Assembly: GCF_001931685.1 (NCBI RefSeq)
Contig: NZ_MOOY01000006.1
Location: forward strand, 62,001 to 126,000
Source: Pararhizobium arenae
GTDB lineage: Bacteria; Pseudomonadota; Alphaproteobacteria; Rhizobiales; Rhizobiaceae
Length of the DNA: 64,000 nucleotides
Direction of reading: 5' to 3'
Both the position numbers and the translations under genes were made by a program. Each line of letters begins with the position of its first letter. The stretch's first letter is position 1. The notes beneath the pieces were generated by a model that had not been told where the DNA came from, ran no database searches, and saw only the letters and a list, made by a program, of their open reading frames with translations. Below, one piece after another: positions 47,728-56,917 of the stretch.

Positions 47728-48657
47728 ATGCAAACAAAACCTTTCCGGATCGGCACGCGCGGCAGCCCGCTGGCGCTGGCACAGGCGCAAGAAACCCGCA
47801 GCCGGCTGATGGTCGCTCATGGCATGCCCGCCGAGATGTTCGAGATCGTTGTGCTTTCGACCGCCGGCGACCGCATTACCGACCGGGCTCTCTCTGAAGT
47901 CGGCGGCAAGGGCCTATTCACGCAGGAAATCGAAGACCAGCTTTCCTCCGGCGACCTCGATTTCGCCGTGCATTCCTCCAAGGACATGCCGACGAAACTG
48001 CCGGACGGATTGTTCCTCTCCGCCTATCTGCCGCGCGAAGATGTGCGCGATGCGTTCATCGGCCGCACCTTCGACAAGCTGATGGATTTGCCGCAAGGTG
48101 CGACGATCGGCTCGTCCTCGCTGCGGCGTCAGGCGCTGATCCGCCGGCTTCGGCCGGATATCAACGTCATCACCTATCGCGGCCTTGTCGAAACCCGCCT
48201 GCGCAAGCTGGCCGAAGGACAGGTGGATGCAACCCTGCTCGCCTTTGCCGGCCTGAAGCGGCTTGGCAAGCAGGATGTAGCGACAGAACTGCTGGATGAA
48301 GCCGAATTTCCGCCAGCCCCGGCACAGGGCGCGATCTGCATCGAAAGCCGGATCGGGGATGACCGGGTGGGTGCATTGCTTGAGGCCATCAACGATGCCC
48401 GCACCCATGAGCGCGTGACCTGCGAGCGTGCTTTCTTGTCAACCCTCGACGGCTCCTGTCGCACGCCGATTGCAGGCCATGCCGTTTCGGATGGCGAAAC
48501 CCTGCGCTTCTTCGGCATGATCCTGACGCCGGACGGCAGCCGCTTCCACCGCATTTCTGCCGAGGGCAAGGCAACCGATGCCGCCGATATCGGCGAGAAA
48601 GCCGGCGCGGAGATCCGTGCGGCAGCCGGAGCGGATTTCTTCGCAAGCTGGACGTAA
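47728..48657 (+). CDS. hemC: Hydroxymethylbilane synthase (porphobilinogen deaminase)
   Basis: The 309-residue enzyme joins four porphobilinogens. [14 protein letters not shown] starts at residue 7, and Cys244 in [10 protein letters not shown] is the dipyrromethane cofactor site; HSSKDMPT and SSLRRQA are conserved. The ATG at 47728 is the family start; an upstream in-frame start would add 20 residues. It is divergent from tsaD with 71 bp between starts, and hemD starts 3 bp after it. Confidence 0.96.
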   Translation: MQTKPFRIGTRGSPLALAQAQETRSRLMVAHGMPAEMFEIVVLSTAGDRITDRALSEVGGKGLFTQEIEDQLSSGDLDFAVHSSKDMPTKLPDGLFLSAYLPREDVRDAFIGRTFDKLMDLPQGATIGSSSLRRQALIRRLRPDINVITYRGLVETRLRKLAEGQVDATLLAFAGLKRLGKQDVATELLDEAEFPPAPAQGAICIESRIGDDRVGALLEAINDARTHERVTCERAFLSTLDGSCRTPIAGHAVSDGETLRFFGMILTPDGSRFHRISAEGKATDAADIGEKAGAEIRAAAGADFFASWT

Positions 48658-48660
48658 CCC

Positions 48661-49362
48661 ATGCGGGTGCTCGTCACGCGCCCTGACGTTTCAGCCCGGA
48701 AAACGGCTGCGAAGCTGGCGGCGCTTGGCCATGAACCCCTGTTGCTGCCGCTGATGAAAGCGGCTCACGACACCGATGCCTCAGGGCGGGCTCTGTCTGA
48801 AAGCAGGGGTGCAATAGCCGTGACCAGCGCCGAGGCGCTTCGCACCCTGCCACCGGAAAGCCTCGCGGCGGCCCTTCATCGGCCAATTTTCTGCGTTGGC
48901 CCGGCAACGGCAAAAGCCGCCGAGGCGCTTGGTTTCAGAGATGTTCGATGCGGTCAAGGAACGGGGCTCGATCTGGCGGACTTGGTCATTGCAGCGGGTA
49001 AGGGTGCCGATCCTCTCACCTATTTCGCCGGCTCTCCTCGCTCCCCGGATTTCGAGCGGCGCCTGACGCAGGCGGGAATTTCCTTCCACACGGTGGATGT
49101 CTACCGGATGGTTCCGATTGAACACGATCCGATGGCCGTCACCATGCACCTGCGCGAAAAACGACCGGACGTTATCCTGCTGTACTCGCGTGAAATCGCC
49201 CGGCGATTTTTCGAGCTTGTCGAACCCGCCGCCCTGCGGGCGATCGGGAATGTTCGTTTTCTCTGCATGAGCGCCCATGTCGCGGATGCCGTGCCAGCGC
49301 ATTCCGGCGACATCGTCATTGCCGCGGAGCCGAGCGAGAAGGCGCTGCTTTCACTTCTTTAA
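48661..49362 (+). CDS. hemD: Uroporphyrinogen-III synthase
   Basis: The 233-residue protein is recognised by its two-lobed HemD pattern (MRVLVTRPDVSARKTAAKLA, then GAIAVTSAEALRTL and FCVGPATAKAAEALG) and by its place directly after hemC. It cyclises hydroxymethylbilane with ring D inversion. HemD sequences vary widely, so synteny is part of the support. It precedes the mitofilin-like gene. Confidence 0.93.
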   Translation: MRVLVTRPDVSARKTAAKLAALGHEPLLLPLMKAAHDTDASGRALSESRGAIAVTSAEALRTLPPESLAAALHRPIFCVGPATAKAAEALGFRDVRCGQGTGLDLADLVIAAGKGADPLTYFAGSPRSPDFERRLTQAGISFHTVDVYRMVPIEHDPMAVTMHLREKRPDVILLYSREIARRFFELVEPAALRAIGNVRFLCMSAHVADAVPAHSGDIVIAAEPSEKALLSLL

Positions 49363-49487
49363 GCGCTCCGCATATGCTCTGGTCGCGCAATGTCGCAAGC
49401 CGGATCAAGGAATTGTGCGAATAGGGCTTTTCCTGATGGGTCTCGGTCTCTAGGTTTGTTCTTACAACATGCGAATAATGGGAAGAG

Positions 49488-50765
49488 ATGACCATGGGAC
49501 CGGAAAACCCTCCGCGCCGCTCGAAATCCGACCAGGAGCCGTTGACGATCGATCTGGAAGCAAGCAGCGTCGCATCCGACGAGAAGACGGAAACTGCGGC
49601 CGAGCAAACCCTGGAAGCGACAGCGACAGAGCCCGCGACTGCCGTGAGCGAGGACGTGGCTTCGAGGATCGCGGAAGACAACGCTGCCGAGGCTGAGCGT
49701 GTAGCCACCGAGGCCCAGATCGACGCGAGCGAAACCGCCGACGATGCGCGCACGCAAGCCGCTGCCGCCGCTTTCGCGGAAGAGCCGGATCACACCGAAA
49801 CCTACAGCCAAGCGGCTGCTCATCAGCCACCGCCGAAGACATCCAGTTCCGGCGCGCTTGCCGCCGGTATCCTTGGCGGCCTGATCACCTTGCTCGCTGC
49901 TGGCGGCCTGCAATATGCAGGGATATTTCCGTCGCTTTCTCCGGAACGCGCAAGTTCCGATGCCGGGCTTTCCGCGGAAATCGAAGCGATCAAAACCCAA
50001 CTCGCGCAGGCACCTGCAGCCTCTGCACCAGCCGATCTTGGACCGCTCGAGCAACGCCTTGCCGCCCTTGAGAAATCACCCGCCGGCGGCGCGGACAGCG
50101 CGGCGCTGAAGGCGCAGGTTGACAGCCTGACGAACGAACTGGCCGCCCTGAAATCCGAACTCGCCGATGCTCGCCAGAGCACACAGGCTTCCGCGTCCGA
50201 GCTTGCAAGCCGGCTGGATGCCGCCGAGAAGAAGATCGAGGAACCAGCTAGCGATGTACAGCTTGCCCGAGCTGTCGCTGTTACCGCACTCAAAACCGCG
50301 ATTGATCGCGGCGGGCCGTTTCTGGCCGAGCTTGATGCGCTGAAGAGTGTGTCGGCCGACGATCCGGCCGTCAGTGGCCTTGCCGGCGATGCGGCAACCG
50401 GCGTGGTTTCCCGTGCCGATCTGGTCCGTGACTTTCCGGCTGTCGCCGACAGCATGCTGGCGGCGACGCGCGGCACCGATCCGAACCAGGGCATCTTCGG
50501 GCGGCTCGTGGATAGCGCGTCTTCTGCCATCCGCGTTCGCCCCGTTGGAAGCGTCGAAGGCACGGCGCCCGAGGCCATTGTTGCCCGCATCGAAAACAAG
50601 CTTGCCAATGGCGACCTGAAGGGTGCGGCGCTGGAATGGGAAACTCTGCCGGCCGAAGCGAAATCCGCCGATGAAGGTTTTAAGGCGAAACTGGACCAGC
50701 GTCTTCGCGTCGAAGGGCTGATCGACAGTGCCGTTGCCGGCGCCATGACCGCGAAACAGGGCTGA
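49488..50765 (+). CDS. Mitofilin-like inner membrane protein (alphaproteobacterial Mic60, COG4223)
   Basis: The 425-residue protein has an acidic, Ala/Glu-rich cytoplasmic N terminus (1-120), one membrane helix (about 122-147), a long coiled-coil segment (about 155-260), and a C-terminal mitofilin-like domain with EAIVARIENKLANGDLKGAA. Alphaproteobacterial Mic60 is established as the ancestor of the mitochondrial cristae-junction protein and is encoded next to heme genes. It is expected to sit in the inner membrane with the coiled coil in the periplasm. hemY follows by 10 bp. Confidence 0.9.
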   Translation: MTMGPENPPRRSKSDQEPLTIDLEASSVASDEKTETAAEQTLEATATEPATAVSEDVASRIAEDNAAEAERVATEAQIDASETADDARTQAAAAAFAEEPDHTETYSQAAAHQPPPKTSSSGALAAGILGGLITLLAAGGLQYAGIFPSLSPERASSDAGLSAEIEAIKTQLAQAPAASAPADLGPLEQRLAALEKSPAGGADSAALKAQVDSLTNELAALKSELADARQSTQASASELASRLDAAEKKIEEPASDVQLARAVAVTALKTAIDRGGPFLAELDALKSVSADDPAVSGLAGDAATGVVSRADLVRDFPAVADSMLAATRGTDPNQGIFGRLVDSASSAIRVRPVGSVEGTAPEAIVARIENKLANGDLKGAALEWETLPAEAKSADEGFKAKLDQRLRVEGLIDSAVAGAMTAKQG

Positions 50766-50775
50766 AGGAGACCTC

Positions 50776-52446
50776 ATGATCCGCATTCTTTCCTTCGCCC
50801 TCGTTGTTCTCGCGCTCGCAGCCGGCTTTGCCTGGCTTGCAGACCGGCCGGGTGAACTCTCCCTGATCTGGCAGGGCCAGCGCATCGAAATGAGCCTGAT
50901 GGTGGCGGCAACCCTGCTCGCCTCGCTGATCGCCGCCATCCTGCTCGTCGTCTGGATCATCCGCGTTGTCTGGCTCTCTCCCCATTCGATTTCCCGTTAT
51001 TTCCGTGCCCGCAAGCGGGACCGCGGCTATCAGGCGCTTTCGACCGGCCTTATTGCCGCCGGTGCCGGCGATGCCGCCCTTGCCCGCAAGATGACGGCGC
51101 GCACCCGCGGCCTGATCAGCGCCGACCAGGAGCCGCTCATCCATCTGCTCGAGGCCCAGACGGCCTTGATCGAAGGCAAGAACGACGACGCGCGCAAAAA
51201 ATTCGAGCTCATGGCCGACGATCCGGAAACACGGGAACTCGGCCTGCGCGGACTTTATCTGGAAGCCAAGCGCCTCGGCGCCAGTGAAGCTGCGCGGCAA
51301 TATGCCGAGCGTGCCGCTGAAAAATCCCCGCATCTTCCCTGGGCAACACTCGCGACGCTCGATTATCGCAGCCAGTCTGGCAACTGGGACGAGGCGATCA
51401 GCCTCATCGACCAGAGCCGGGCATCCCATGTGATCGAGCGCAAGGAAGCCGATCGCAAAAAAGCCGTCCTGCTCACAGCCCGGGCCAAGGACAAGCTGGA
51501 ATCCGACCCGAAAGGTGCGCGCGACGATGCGCTTGCGGCACTGAAGGTTTCGGAAAACCTGATCCCGGCGGGGCTTATCGCAGCCAAGGCCTTGTTCCGC
51601 GAGGACAACCTGCGCAAGGGCGCCTCGATCCTCGAAAAGCTCTGGAAGCACGAGCCGCAAGCGGAGATCGCCAAACTCTATGTTCGGGCCCGCAGCGGCG
51701 ATTCGGCCGTAGACCGGCTGAAGCGCGCCACCAAGCTGGAAGCGATCCGGCCCAACAATGCCGTTTCGCTGGCGGCCGTGGCCGAAAGCGCGCTGGAAGC
51801 GCGCGAACTTTCGCTTGCGCGTGCCAAGGCGGAAGCCGCGGCCCGTATCCAGCCGACGGAAAGCATTTTCCTGTTGCTGGCAGATATCGAGGAGGCCGAC
51901 ACGGGGGATGACGGCCGTATCCGCCACTGGATGAACCAGGCGCTGAAAAGCCCGCGCGACCCCGCGTGGACGGCCGACGGCATCACCTCGCCGGAGTGGC
52001 TGCCGGTCTCTCCGGTGAGCGGACGGCTCGATGCCTTCGAATGGAAGATGCCGATCGCGCAGATCGCCGGCCCGGTCGAGGAGCATGCCGCAGAGACGGT
52101 TGATGCCGCCATCCGCAGCCTGCCGCCGGTGTCCGTGAAGGCCGCTGCCGAGCCGGTCAAACGTACGCCCGAGCCGGTCGCGACACCTGTCCGGGAAGAA
52201 CCGATTACCCGCACGATCGCGGTACCCGCTCCGACCGAATCCGTTCTGGTACCTGAGACAGTCGTGGTCGGGACCACGACGGTTGCGGTGCCCGAGCCGA
52301 AATCCGAGAAGCCGAAGACGCCACCACGTCAGGTGCCGGATGATGACGGAGCGCCGGTCGAGCCCTTCTTCGGGCGACCGCCGGATGATCCCGGGGTTCG
52401 CGAGACGGCGCCATCTGCTGAAAAGACGAATTTCCGGCTCTTTTAG
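50776..52446 (+). CDS. hemY: HemY N-terminal domain protein with TPR repeats
   Basis: The 556-residue protein has two N-terminal membrane helices (about 1-18 and 38-62) that define the HemY_N domain, followed by helical TPR-like repeats to about residue 400. A Pro/Val/Glu-rich tail from about 440 to the end (with repeats of EPV and PKSEKPKT) is low complexity. HemY here is the TPR protein of heme operons, not a protoporphyrinogen oxidase. Its biochemical role is unclear. It is read with hemC, hemD and the mitofilin gene. Confidence 0.9.
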   Translation: MIRILSFALVVLALAAGFAWLADRPGELSLIWQGQRIEMSLMVAATLLASLIAAILLVVWIIRVVWLSPHSISRYFRARKRDRGYQALSTGLIAAGAGDAALARKMTARTRGLISADQEPLIHLLEAQTALIEGKNDDARKKFELMADDPETRELGLRGLYLEAKRLGASEAARQYAERAAEKSPHLPWATLATLDYRSQSGNWDEAISLIDQSRASHVIERKEADRKKAVLLTARAKDKLESDPKGARDDALAALKVSENLIPAGLIAAKALFREDNLRKGASILEKLWKHEPQAEIAKLYVRARSGDSAVDRLKRATKLEAIRPNNAVSLAAVAESALEARELSLARAKAEAAARIQPTESIFLLLADIEEADTGDDGRIRHWMNQALKSPRDPAWTADGITSPEWLPVSPVSGRLDAFEWKMPIAQIAGPVEEHAAETVDAAIRSLPPVSVKAAAEPVKRTPEPVATPVREEPITRTIAVPAPTESVLVPETVVVGTTTVAVPEPKSEKPKTPPRQVPDDDGAPVEPFFGRPPDDPGVRETAPSAEKTNFRLF

Positions 52447-52543
52447 CCGGATTTCGCTCTCTGTTATTTTACTTTACCTCTTTCCTTCCGTGCGGATGAT
52501 TTAACCGCGTAGCTTTTTTGACGATATGCCTTCAGGAGACCGT

Positions 52544-53026
52544 ATGTTTGACCGCTTCCGTAGCTTTCTGGAAAGTCTTGCCGGCAACGGAACGGACAAA
52601 ATCGCAGCCGATGATCCACGCATCGCCGTAATGGCGCTCTGCATTCAGGTCATGGAGGCGGACGGGGAAATTCTCGACAGCGAGCGCCGCAAGGTGCGCA
52701 TGATGATCAAGGAGCATTACGGGCTCGACGACGCGGCCCTTGATGCACTGATCGCGGCGGGCGAAACCGCGGAAAGCGAGGCGATCGACTTTTTCCGCTT
52801 CACCTCCGAAATCAAAAGGCATTTTTCCGAGGAGCAACGTATCGACCTGATCGGCATGTTGTGGGAAATTGTCTATTCCGACGGCAAGCGCAGCGAGATG
52901 GAGGACCATGTCATCTGGCGCATTGCCGACCTGCTCGGCGTTTCCGGGCGGGATCGGGTGTTGAAGCGGCAGGAGGCGGCCGCCAAATTGGATGTTGCGG
53001 AGGAGACGGCGCAACAGGAAGAATGA
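52544..53026 (+). CDS. TerB family protein (tellurite resistance TerB-like domain)
   Basis: The 160-residue protein is a TerB-like helical domain: IAVMALCIQVMEADGEILDSE near 30-50 and IDLIGMLWEIVYSDGKRSEMED further on are two pseudo-repeats with the acidic DGE/DGK metal-site pattern. The start follows AGGAGACCGT. TerB domains occur alone in many alphaproteobacteria; tellurite resistance should not be assumed. The next gene begins one base after its stop. Confidence 0.92.
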   Translation: MFDRFRSFLESLAGNGTDKIAADDPRIAVMALCIQVMEADGEILDSERRKVRMMIKEHYGLDDAALDALIAAGETAESEAIDFFRFTSEIKRHFSEEQRIDLIGMLWEIVYSDGKRSEMEDHVIWRIADLLGVSGRDRVLKRQEAAAKLDVAEETAQQEE

Positions 53027-53027
53027 C

Positions 53028-53774
53028 ATGCTTTTCGACGGTCGATTGATCGGCAGCAGCAAGAACAAGCCGATCCTCATCGTGCTACACCAGGAAAGAT
53101 CGAGCCCCGGCCGTGTCGGGCATATCCTGCTCGAAAAAGGTTTGAGCCTCGACATTCGTCGCCCCGTGCTCGGCGATCCGCTGCCCTCCACGCTTCACGC
53201 GCACTCCGGCGCCATCGTCTTCGGCGGGCCGATGAGCGCCAATGACGAGCATGACTATATCCGGCGGGAAATCGATTGGCTTTCCGTTCCCCTTTCGGAA
53301 AACAAGCCGTTTCTTGGCATCTGCCTCGGCGCCCAGATGCTGGTGCGCCATCTCGGCGGCGCTGTCGGCACGCATCATGAAGGCTGGGCCGAAATCGGCT
53401 GGTATCCACTTCACGCCACCGAACGCGGCAAGGCGTTGATGGATTGGCCGGATATGGTCTACCAATTCCACCGTGAAGGCTTCGACTTGCCGGATGGAGC
53501 GGAGCTGCTGGCCGAAGGGCATCACTATCCGAACCAGGCGTTCCGCTATGGGGAGAATGCCTGGGGCATCCAGTTTCATGGCGAACTCACCCGCGCGATG
53601 ATGCACCGCTGGGTCGTCCATGGCGCGCATCGCTTCGAATTGCCGGGTGCCCAGATGGGACAGGTTCACCTCGACGGGCGCATGGCCCATGACGCGCCGT
53701 TGCGCGCCTTCATGGATCGTTTCCTGACCCACATCTTCCAGCGCACCGGCGAACCGGTCGCTGCCTGCGCCTGA
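53028..53774 (+). CDS. Glutamine amidotransferase class-I protein
   Basis: The 248-residue protein has the class I glutaminase triad: Cys99 in FLGICLGAQML, and His and Glu in WGIQFHGELT. The oxyanion strand GPMSANDEHDYI is present. No synthetase domain is attached, so the acceptor is unknown; similar stand-alone proteins are annotated as GMP synthase-like. The one-base gap to terB suggests coupling. Confidence 0.92.
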   Translation: MLFDGRLIGSSKNKPILIVLHQERSSPGRVGHILLEKGLSLDIRRPVLGDPLPSTLHAHSGAIVFGGPMSANDEHDYIRREIDWLSVPLSENKPFLGICLGAQMLVRHLGGAVGTHHEGWAEIGWYPLHATERGKALMDWPDMVYQFHREGFDLPDGAELLAEGHHYPNQAFRYGENAWGIQFHGELTRAMMHRWVVHGAHRFELPGAQMGQVHLDGRMAHDAPLRAFMDRFLTHIFQRTGEPVAACA

Positions 53775-53781
53775 GCGGGTT

Positions 53782-55023
53782 TTATTTCGCGTGACCGGGT
53801 GCGTCGAGCGTATCGATGCGGCGCAACTGCGGGAAGCCGACGGACCAGAGCAGCGCCACCAGCAGAGTGCCAGCGCCGCCGAAGGCCACGGCATGCACCG
53901 CACCGAAGCCCGAGGCCATCATACCGGCACGGAACTCTCCAAGTTCGTTCGACGCACCGATGAACACCATGTTGACGGCATTGACGCGCCCGCGCAGCTC
54001 ATCCGGCGTCCAGAGCGTGATCAGGATTTCGCGGACATAGACAGAGATCATGTCCGCCGCGCCCATGACGATGAGTGCTCCTATCGATATCCAGGGCGTT
54101 GTCGAAAGACCGAAGACAATCGTGCCGAGCCCGAACAGGGCGACGCCGATAAACATCAAAACGCCTGCGCGATGGCGGATCGGGTGAGCAGCGAGCCAGA
54201 TGGCCATGCCGACAGCGCCAATGCCGGGCGCTGCACGCAGGAGACCAAGACCCCAGGGTCCAAGCTCGAGAATATCGCGCGCAAACACCGGCATCAGCGC
54301 CACCGCGCCGCCGAGCAACACGGCGAAGAGATCGAGAGAGATCGCTCCAAGCACGACCTTTTCGGCCTTGATATAGCGGAAACCGGCGGTGATCGTGTTC
54401 CAGCTCTGGGCCGTGGCGCTGCTGCGTTGCGCCGGTTTCGGCACCGCAAACACCATGACGGCACTGGCGGCAAAGAAGCAGAGCGCGACGATATAGGGAA
54501 CGGCTGCACCCAAAGCATAGATTAACCCGCCGGCCACCGGACCGACGATCATTGCCGTCTGCCACGAGGTTGAATTCCATGCGATGGCGTTCGGCAGGTC
54601 TTCGGCGGGCACGAGATTGGGTGCAAGCGACTGAGAGGCCGGCGCCAGAAAAGCACGCTCGATGCCAAAGACGACAAGGATGCCGTAAACCGGCCAAGGT
54701 GAAAAGGTGCCGGTCAGGGTCAACGCCAACAGAGCCGCCGCGCAGCCGGTACTGACCAGCATGCAGATTGCCATGATCATGCGGCGGTTATAGCGGTCGG
54801 CGACCGTACCCGTGACGAGGATCAGGACAAGCGACGGCAGGAACTGGAAGAGACCGATCAGGCCGAGGTCAAAGGGATCGCGGGTCTGGTCGTAAATCTG
54901 CCAGCCGACGGAAACGCTGATGATCTGGATCGCGAAATAGGCGAGGAAGCGGGCGAAAAAATAGCGCCGGTAACCCACATGCCTGAAGGCTGCGAAACGA
55001 TGGCCTTGGTGGGGCACTGACAT
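53782..55023 (-). CDS. MFS transporter
   Basis: The 413-residue protein has about 12 hydrophobic segments and the MFS loop motif GTVADRYNRRMIMA after helix 2. The overall pattern (FRHVGYRRYFFARFLAYFA start; DQTRDPFDLGLIGLFQFLPS) resembles enterobactin exporter-like MFS proteins of the MFS_3 type. Substrate unknown. The start at 55023 follows GCAGGAG. It is divergent from the RTX-repeat gene; a small inverted repeat GTAACG/CGTTAC lies about 60-80 bp upstream. Confidence 0.92.
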   Translation of the reverse strand: MSVPHQGHRFAAFRHVGYRRYFFARFLAYFAIQIISVSVGWQIYDQTRDPFDLGLIGLFQFLPSLVLILVTGTVADRYNRRMIMAICMLVSTGCAAALLALTLTGTFSPWPVYGILVVFGIERAFLAPASQSLAPNLVPAEDLPNAIAWNSTSWQTAMIVGPVAGGLIYALGAAVPYIVALCFFAASAVMVFAVPKPAQRSSATAQSWNTITAGFRYIKAEKVVLGAISLDLFAVLLGGAVALMPVFARDILELGPWGLGLLRAAPGIGAVGMAIWLAAHPIRHRAGVLMFIGVALFGLGTIVFGLSTTPWISIGALIVMGAADMISVYVREILITLWTPDELRGRVNAVNMVFIGASNELGEFRAGMMASGFGAVHAVAFGGAGTLLVALLWSVGFPQLRRIDTLDAPGHAK

Positions 55024-55295
55024 CGGCGTGTTGCTCCTGCTTCCGACACGGCATCCGATCCGACAGCATGTCAATGTCTCGGGTAACGGACGCTGCGTTA
55101 CTCGGCAATGTCAGCAAGACTGTCAACAACCAATCGGATTTGCTGCGATTTCTGCCTACAGGATGCGTGGAGGTTCAGCTGGTTTGCAGTCTTGAAACAA
55201 CACATTCTCCTGCCGCCGAAGCAGAAGAGCCACAGCAAAGGTTATCAGAAGCTTTACCGCTGCAGCGTAAAATCCAACCGGAAGGAAGGTGTTTC

Positions 55296-56258
55296 ATGAG
55301 CTTTGACGGCAAGACTCTGCGCTACCAGTATTATTTTTATGGCTATGACAAGCTGACCGACGACGATCGGAAATGGGGCTCTGCAACTGACACCCTGATC
55401 AAAGGCACCACCACCATAAACGGCCTCAAGATTGGCAGCACGCAGGTCTTCACCATGACCGTAACGGATGCGGCGATCGGCTTTGACTTCCATGGAACGG
55501 CGCTCTGGAAGACCGGTTACACCAACGTGAAGAACAAGAACGTCGTCGCCCAGTTCAATGGCGCATTTTTCGAAGACGTCAAGAACACCATGCAGCCAAT
55601 CATCGGCGTTACCATCAAGACCAATATCAAGGAGATCGACGCCAGCGATGTGCGTTTCCATGAGAACGATCTTGCCGTCGATTTCCGCGGCGCGACGACG
55701 TTTGAGGATTCCTCGCTTATTCTGAACGTCATTTTCGCGGCAACGAAGAACGGGGCGATCGTCTTTCAGGGAAAGAAAGACAGCGTTTTCGTCCAGGGAC
55801 AGGATGCGGCCGACAAGCTTTTCGGCGGCACGGCCAATGACGTGCTGGAGGGCGGCAAAGGAAACGACATCCTTATGGGCAACGCCGGCCACGATACGCT
55901 CTACGGCGGGGCTGGCGCCGATGACTTGTACGGGGGCGCGGGTCAGGATGTTTTCGTCTTCAAGGCGGCAAGTGATCTTGGAACCACCGCAAACAACAGC
56001 GACACCATCTTCGACTTCAACAGTAAGGACGACAGAATCAACCTTTCAGCGATCGACGCCAATAGCAAGCTCGCCGGAAATCAGGCCTTTGCCTTCATTG
56101 CCACGAAATCCTTTTCCGGAACGGCAGGGGAGCTACGCTACGAAAAGAAGAGCTCGGACACCAACATCTACGGCGACGTGAACGGCGACAAGAAGGCAGA
56201 TTTTGTCGTGCATCTCGATACTGCCCTGACGCTGGCTAAAGACGTCTTTATTCTTTAG
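55296..56258 (+). CDS. Small RTX-type calcium-binding secreted protein
   Basis: The 320-residue protein contains a short block of RTX nonapeptides at about residues 175-220 (FGGTANDVLEGGKGNDIL, then GGAGADDLYGGAGQDVFVF), which bind Ca2+ and mark type I secretion substrates. The first 170 residues form a domain I do not recognise. The tail (DKKADFVVHLDTALTLAKDVFIL) is the hydrophobic-aromatic end common in RTX C-terminal secretion signals. No signal peptide is seen, which fits type I export. The ATG follows GAAGGAAGG. No transporter genes are nearby. Confidence 0.88.
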   Translation: MSFDGKTLRYQYYFYGYDKLTDDDRKWGSATDTLIKGTTTINGLKIGSTQVFTMTVTDAAIGFDFHGTALWKTGYTNVKNKNVVAQFNGAFFEDVKNTMQPIIGVTIKTNIKEIDASDVRFHENDLAVDFRGATTFEDSSLILNVIFAATKNGAIVFQGKKDSVFVQGQDAADKLFGGTANDVLEGGKGNDILMGNAGHDTLYGGAGADDLYGGAGQDVFVFKAASDLGTTANNSDTIFDFNSKDDRINLSAIDANSKLAGNQAFAFIATKSFSGTAGELRYEKKSSDTNIYGDVNGDKKADFVVHLDTALTLAKDVFIL

Positions 56259-56545
56259 AGCACTTGCCTGTCCGCTTCTTCATCGAAAATTCTCCAAACT
56301 TGCAGGCCGGACTTCAACTACCGACCGGGAACGCCTACATAGGCGACACGTTCACCTGTCTGGTAAGGATCCAGGCGGTACCAGGACATGAAAAGTTGAA
56401 GTCTCTTGCAATCGCGCGATACACGGCCCGTTTTGCCTACACGCTCGCAGAGAAGAGAATTTACGCAATAAAAACAAAGGTAAACGGGGATTGACACCCC
56501 TAAGTACGAACAATAGTTTGTGCGACGACGAATTTGGAGACCCGC

Positions 56546-56842
56546 ATGCTCGCTGTCATCGGCACCTTGAACTTCATCATCAACATCGCGTGGTTTCTGA
56601 TCATCGCGTCGGCCATCTTCTCGTGGCTCTATGCGTTCAATGTGATCAATGTGAACAACCAGGCGATCAACATGATCGGCCGCTCCCTCTATCAGTTGAC
56701 CGAACCGCTCTATCGCCCGATCCGTCGTGTGCTGCCGGACATGGGCGGGGTAGATCTGTCGCCGCTGGTCGTGCTGGTCATTCTCTACTTCATCCAGCTT
56801 TTCCTCAACACGACCATCGCCCCGGCCCTTCTCGGCTACTGA
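56546..56842 (+). CDS. YggT family membrane protein
   Basis: The 98-residue protein has two hydrophobic stretches and the YggT motif LTEPLYRPIRRVLPDMGGVDLSP split across the loop (LTEPLYRPIRR, then GGVDLSPLVVL). The family (Ycf19/YggT) has been linked to envelope or division functions, not settled. The start follows TTGGAGACCC. A strong two-way terminator separates it from ppa. A match to an EcfG-type promoter lies about 200 bp upstream. Confidence 0.93.
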   Translation: MLAVIGTLNFIINIAWFLIIASAIFSWLYAFNVINVNNQAINMIGRSLYQLTEPLYRPIRRVLPDMGGVDLSPLVVLVILYFIQLFLNTTIAPALLGY

Positions 56843-56863
56843 TCCGAGCTTCGGGAGAAAAAG

Positions 56864-56898
56864 AAAACCTCCGGAACGACGCCGTTCCGGAGGTTTTT
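56864..56898. terminator. Bidirectional rho-independent terminator between YggT and ppa
   Basis: A perfect 15-bp stem, AAAACCTCCGGAACG with CGTTCCGGAGGTTTT around a 4-base loop, has A and T runs on each side. It can end both convergent transcripts. Confidence 0.95.
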
Positions 56899-56917
56899 CA
56901 GTTGGTCTTAAAGAAAC

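Noticed and set aside
56264-56494. Possible 76-residue gene after the RTX gene
   Set aside because: Start lies 5 bp from the RTX stop without a ribosome binding site, includes the candidate promoter motif, and has no conserved features.
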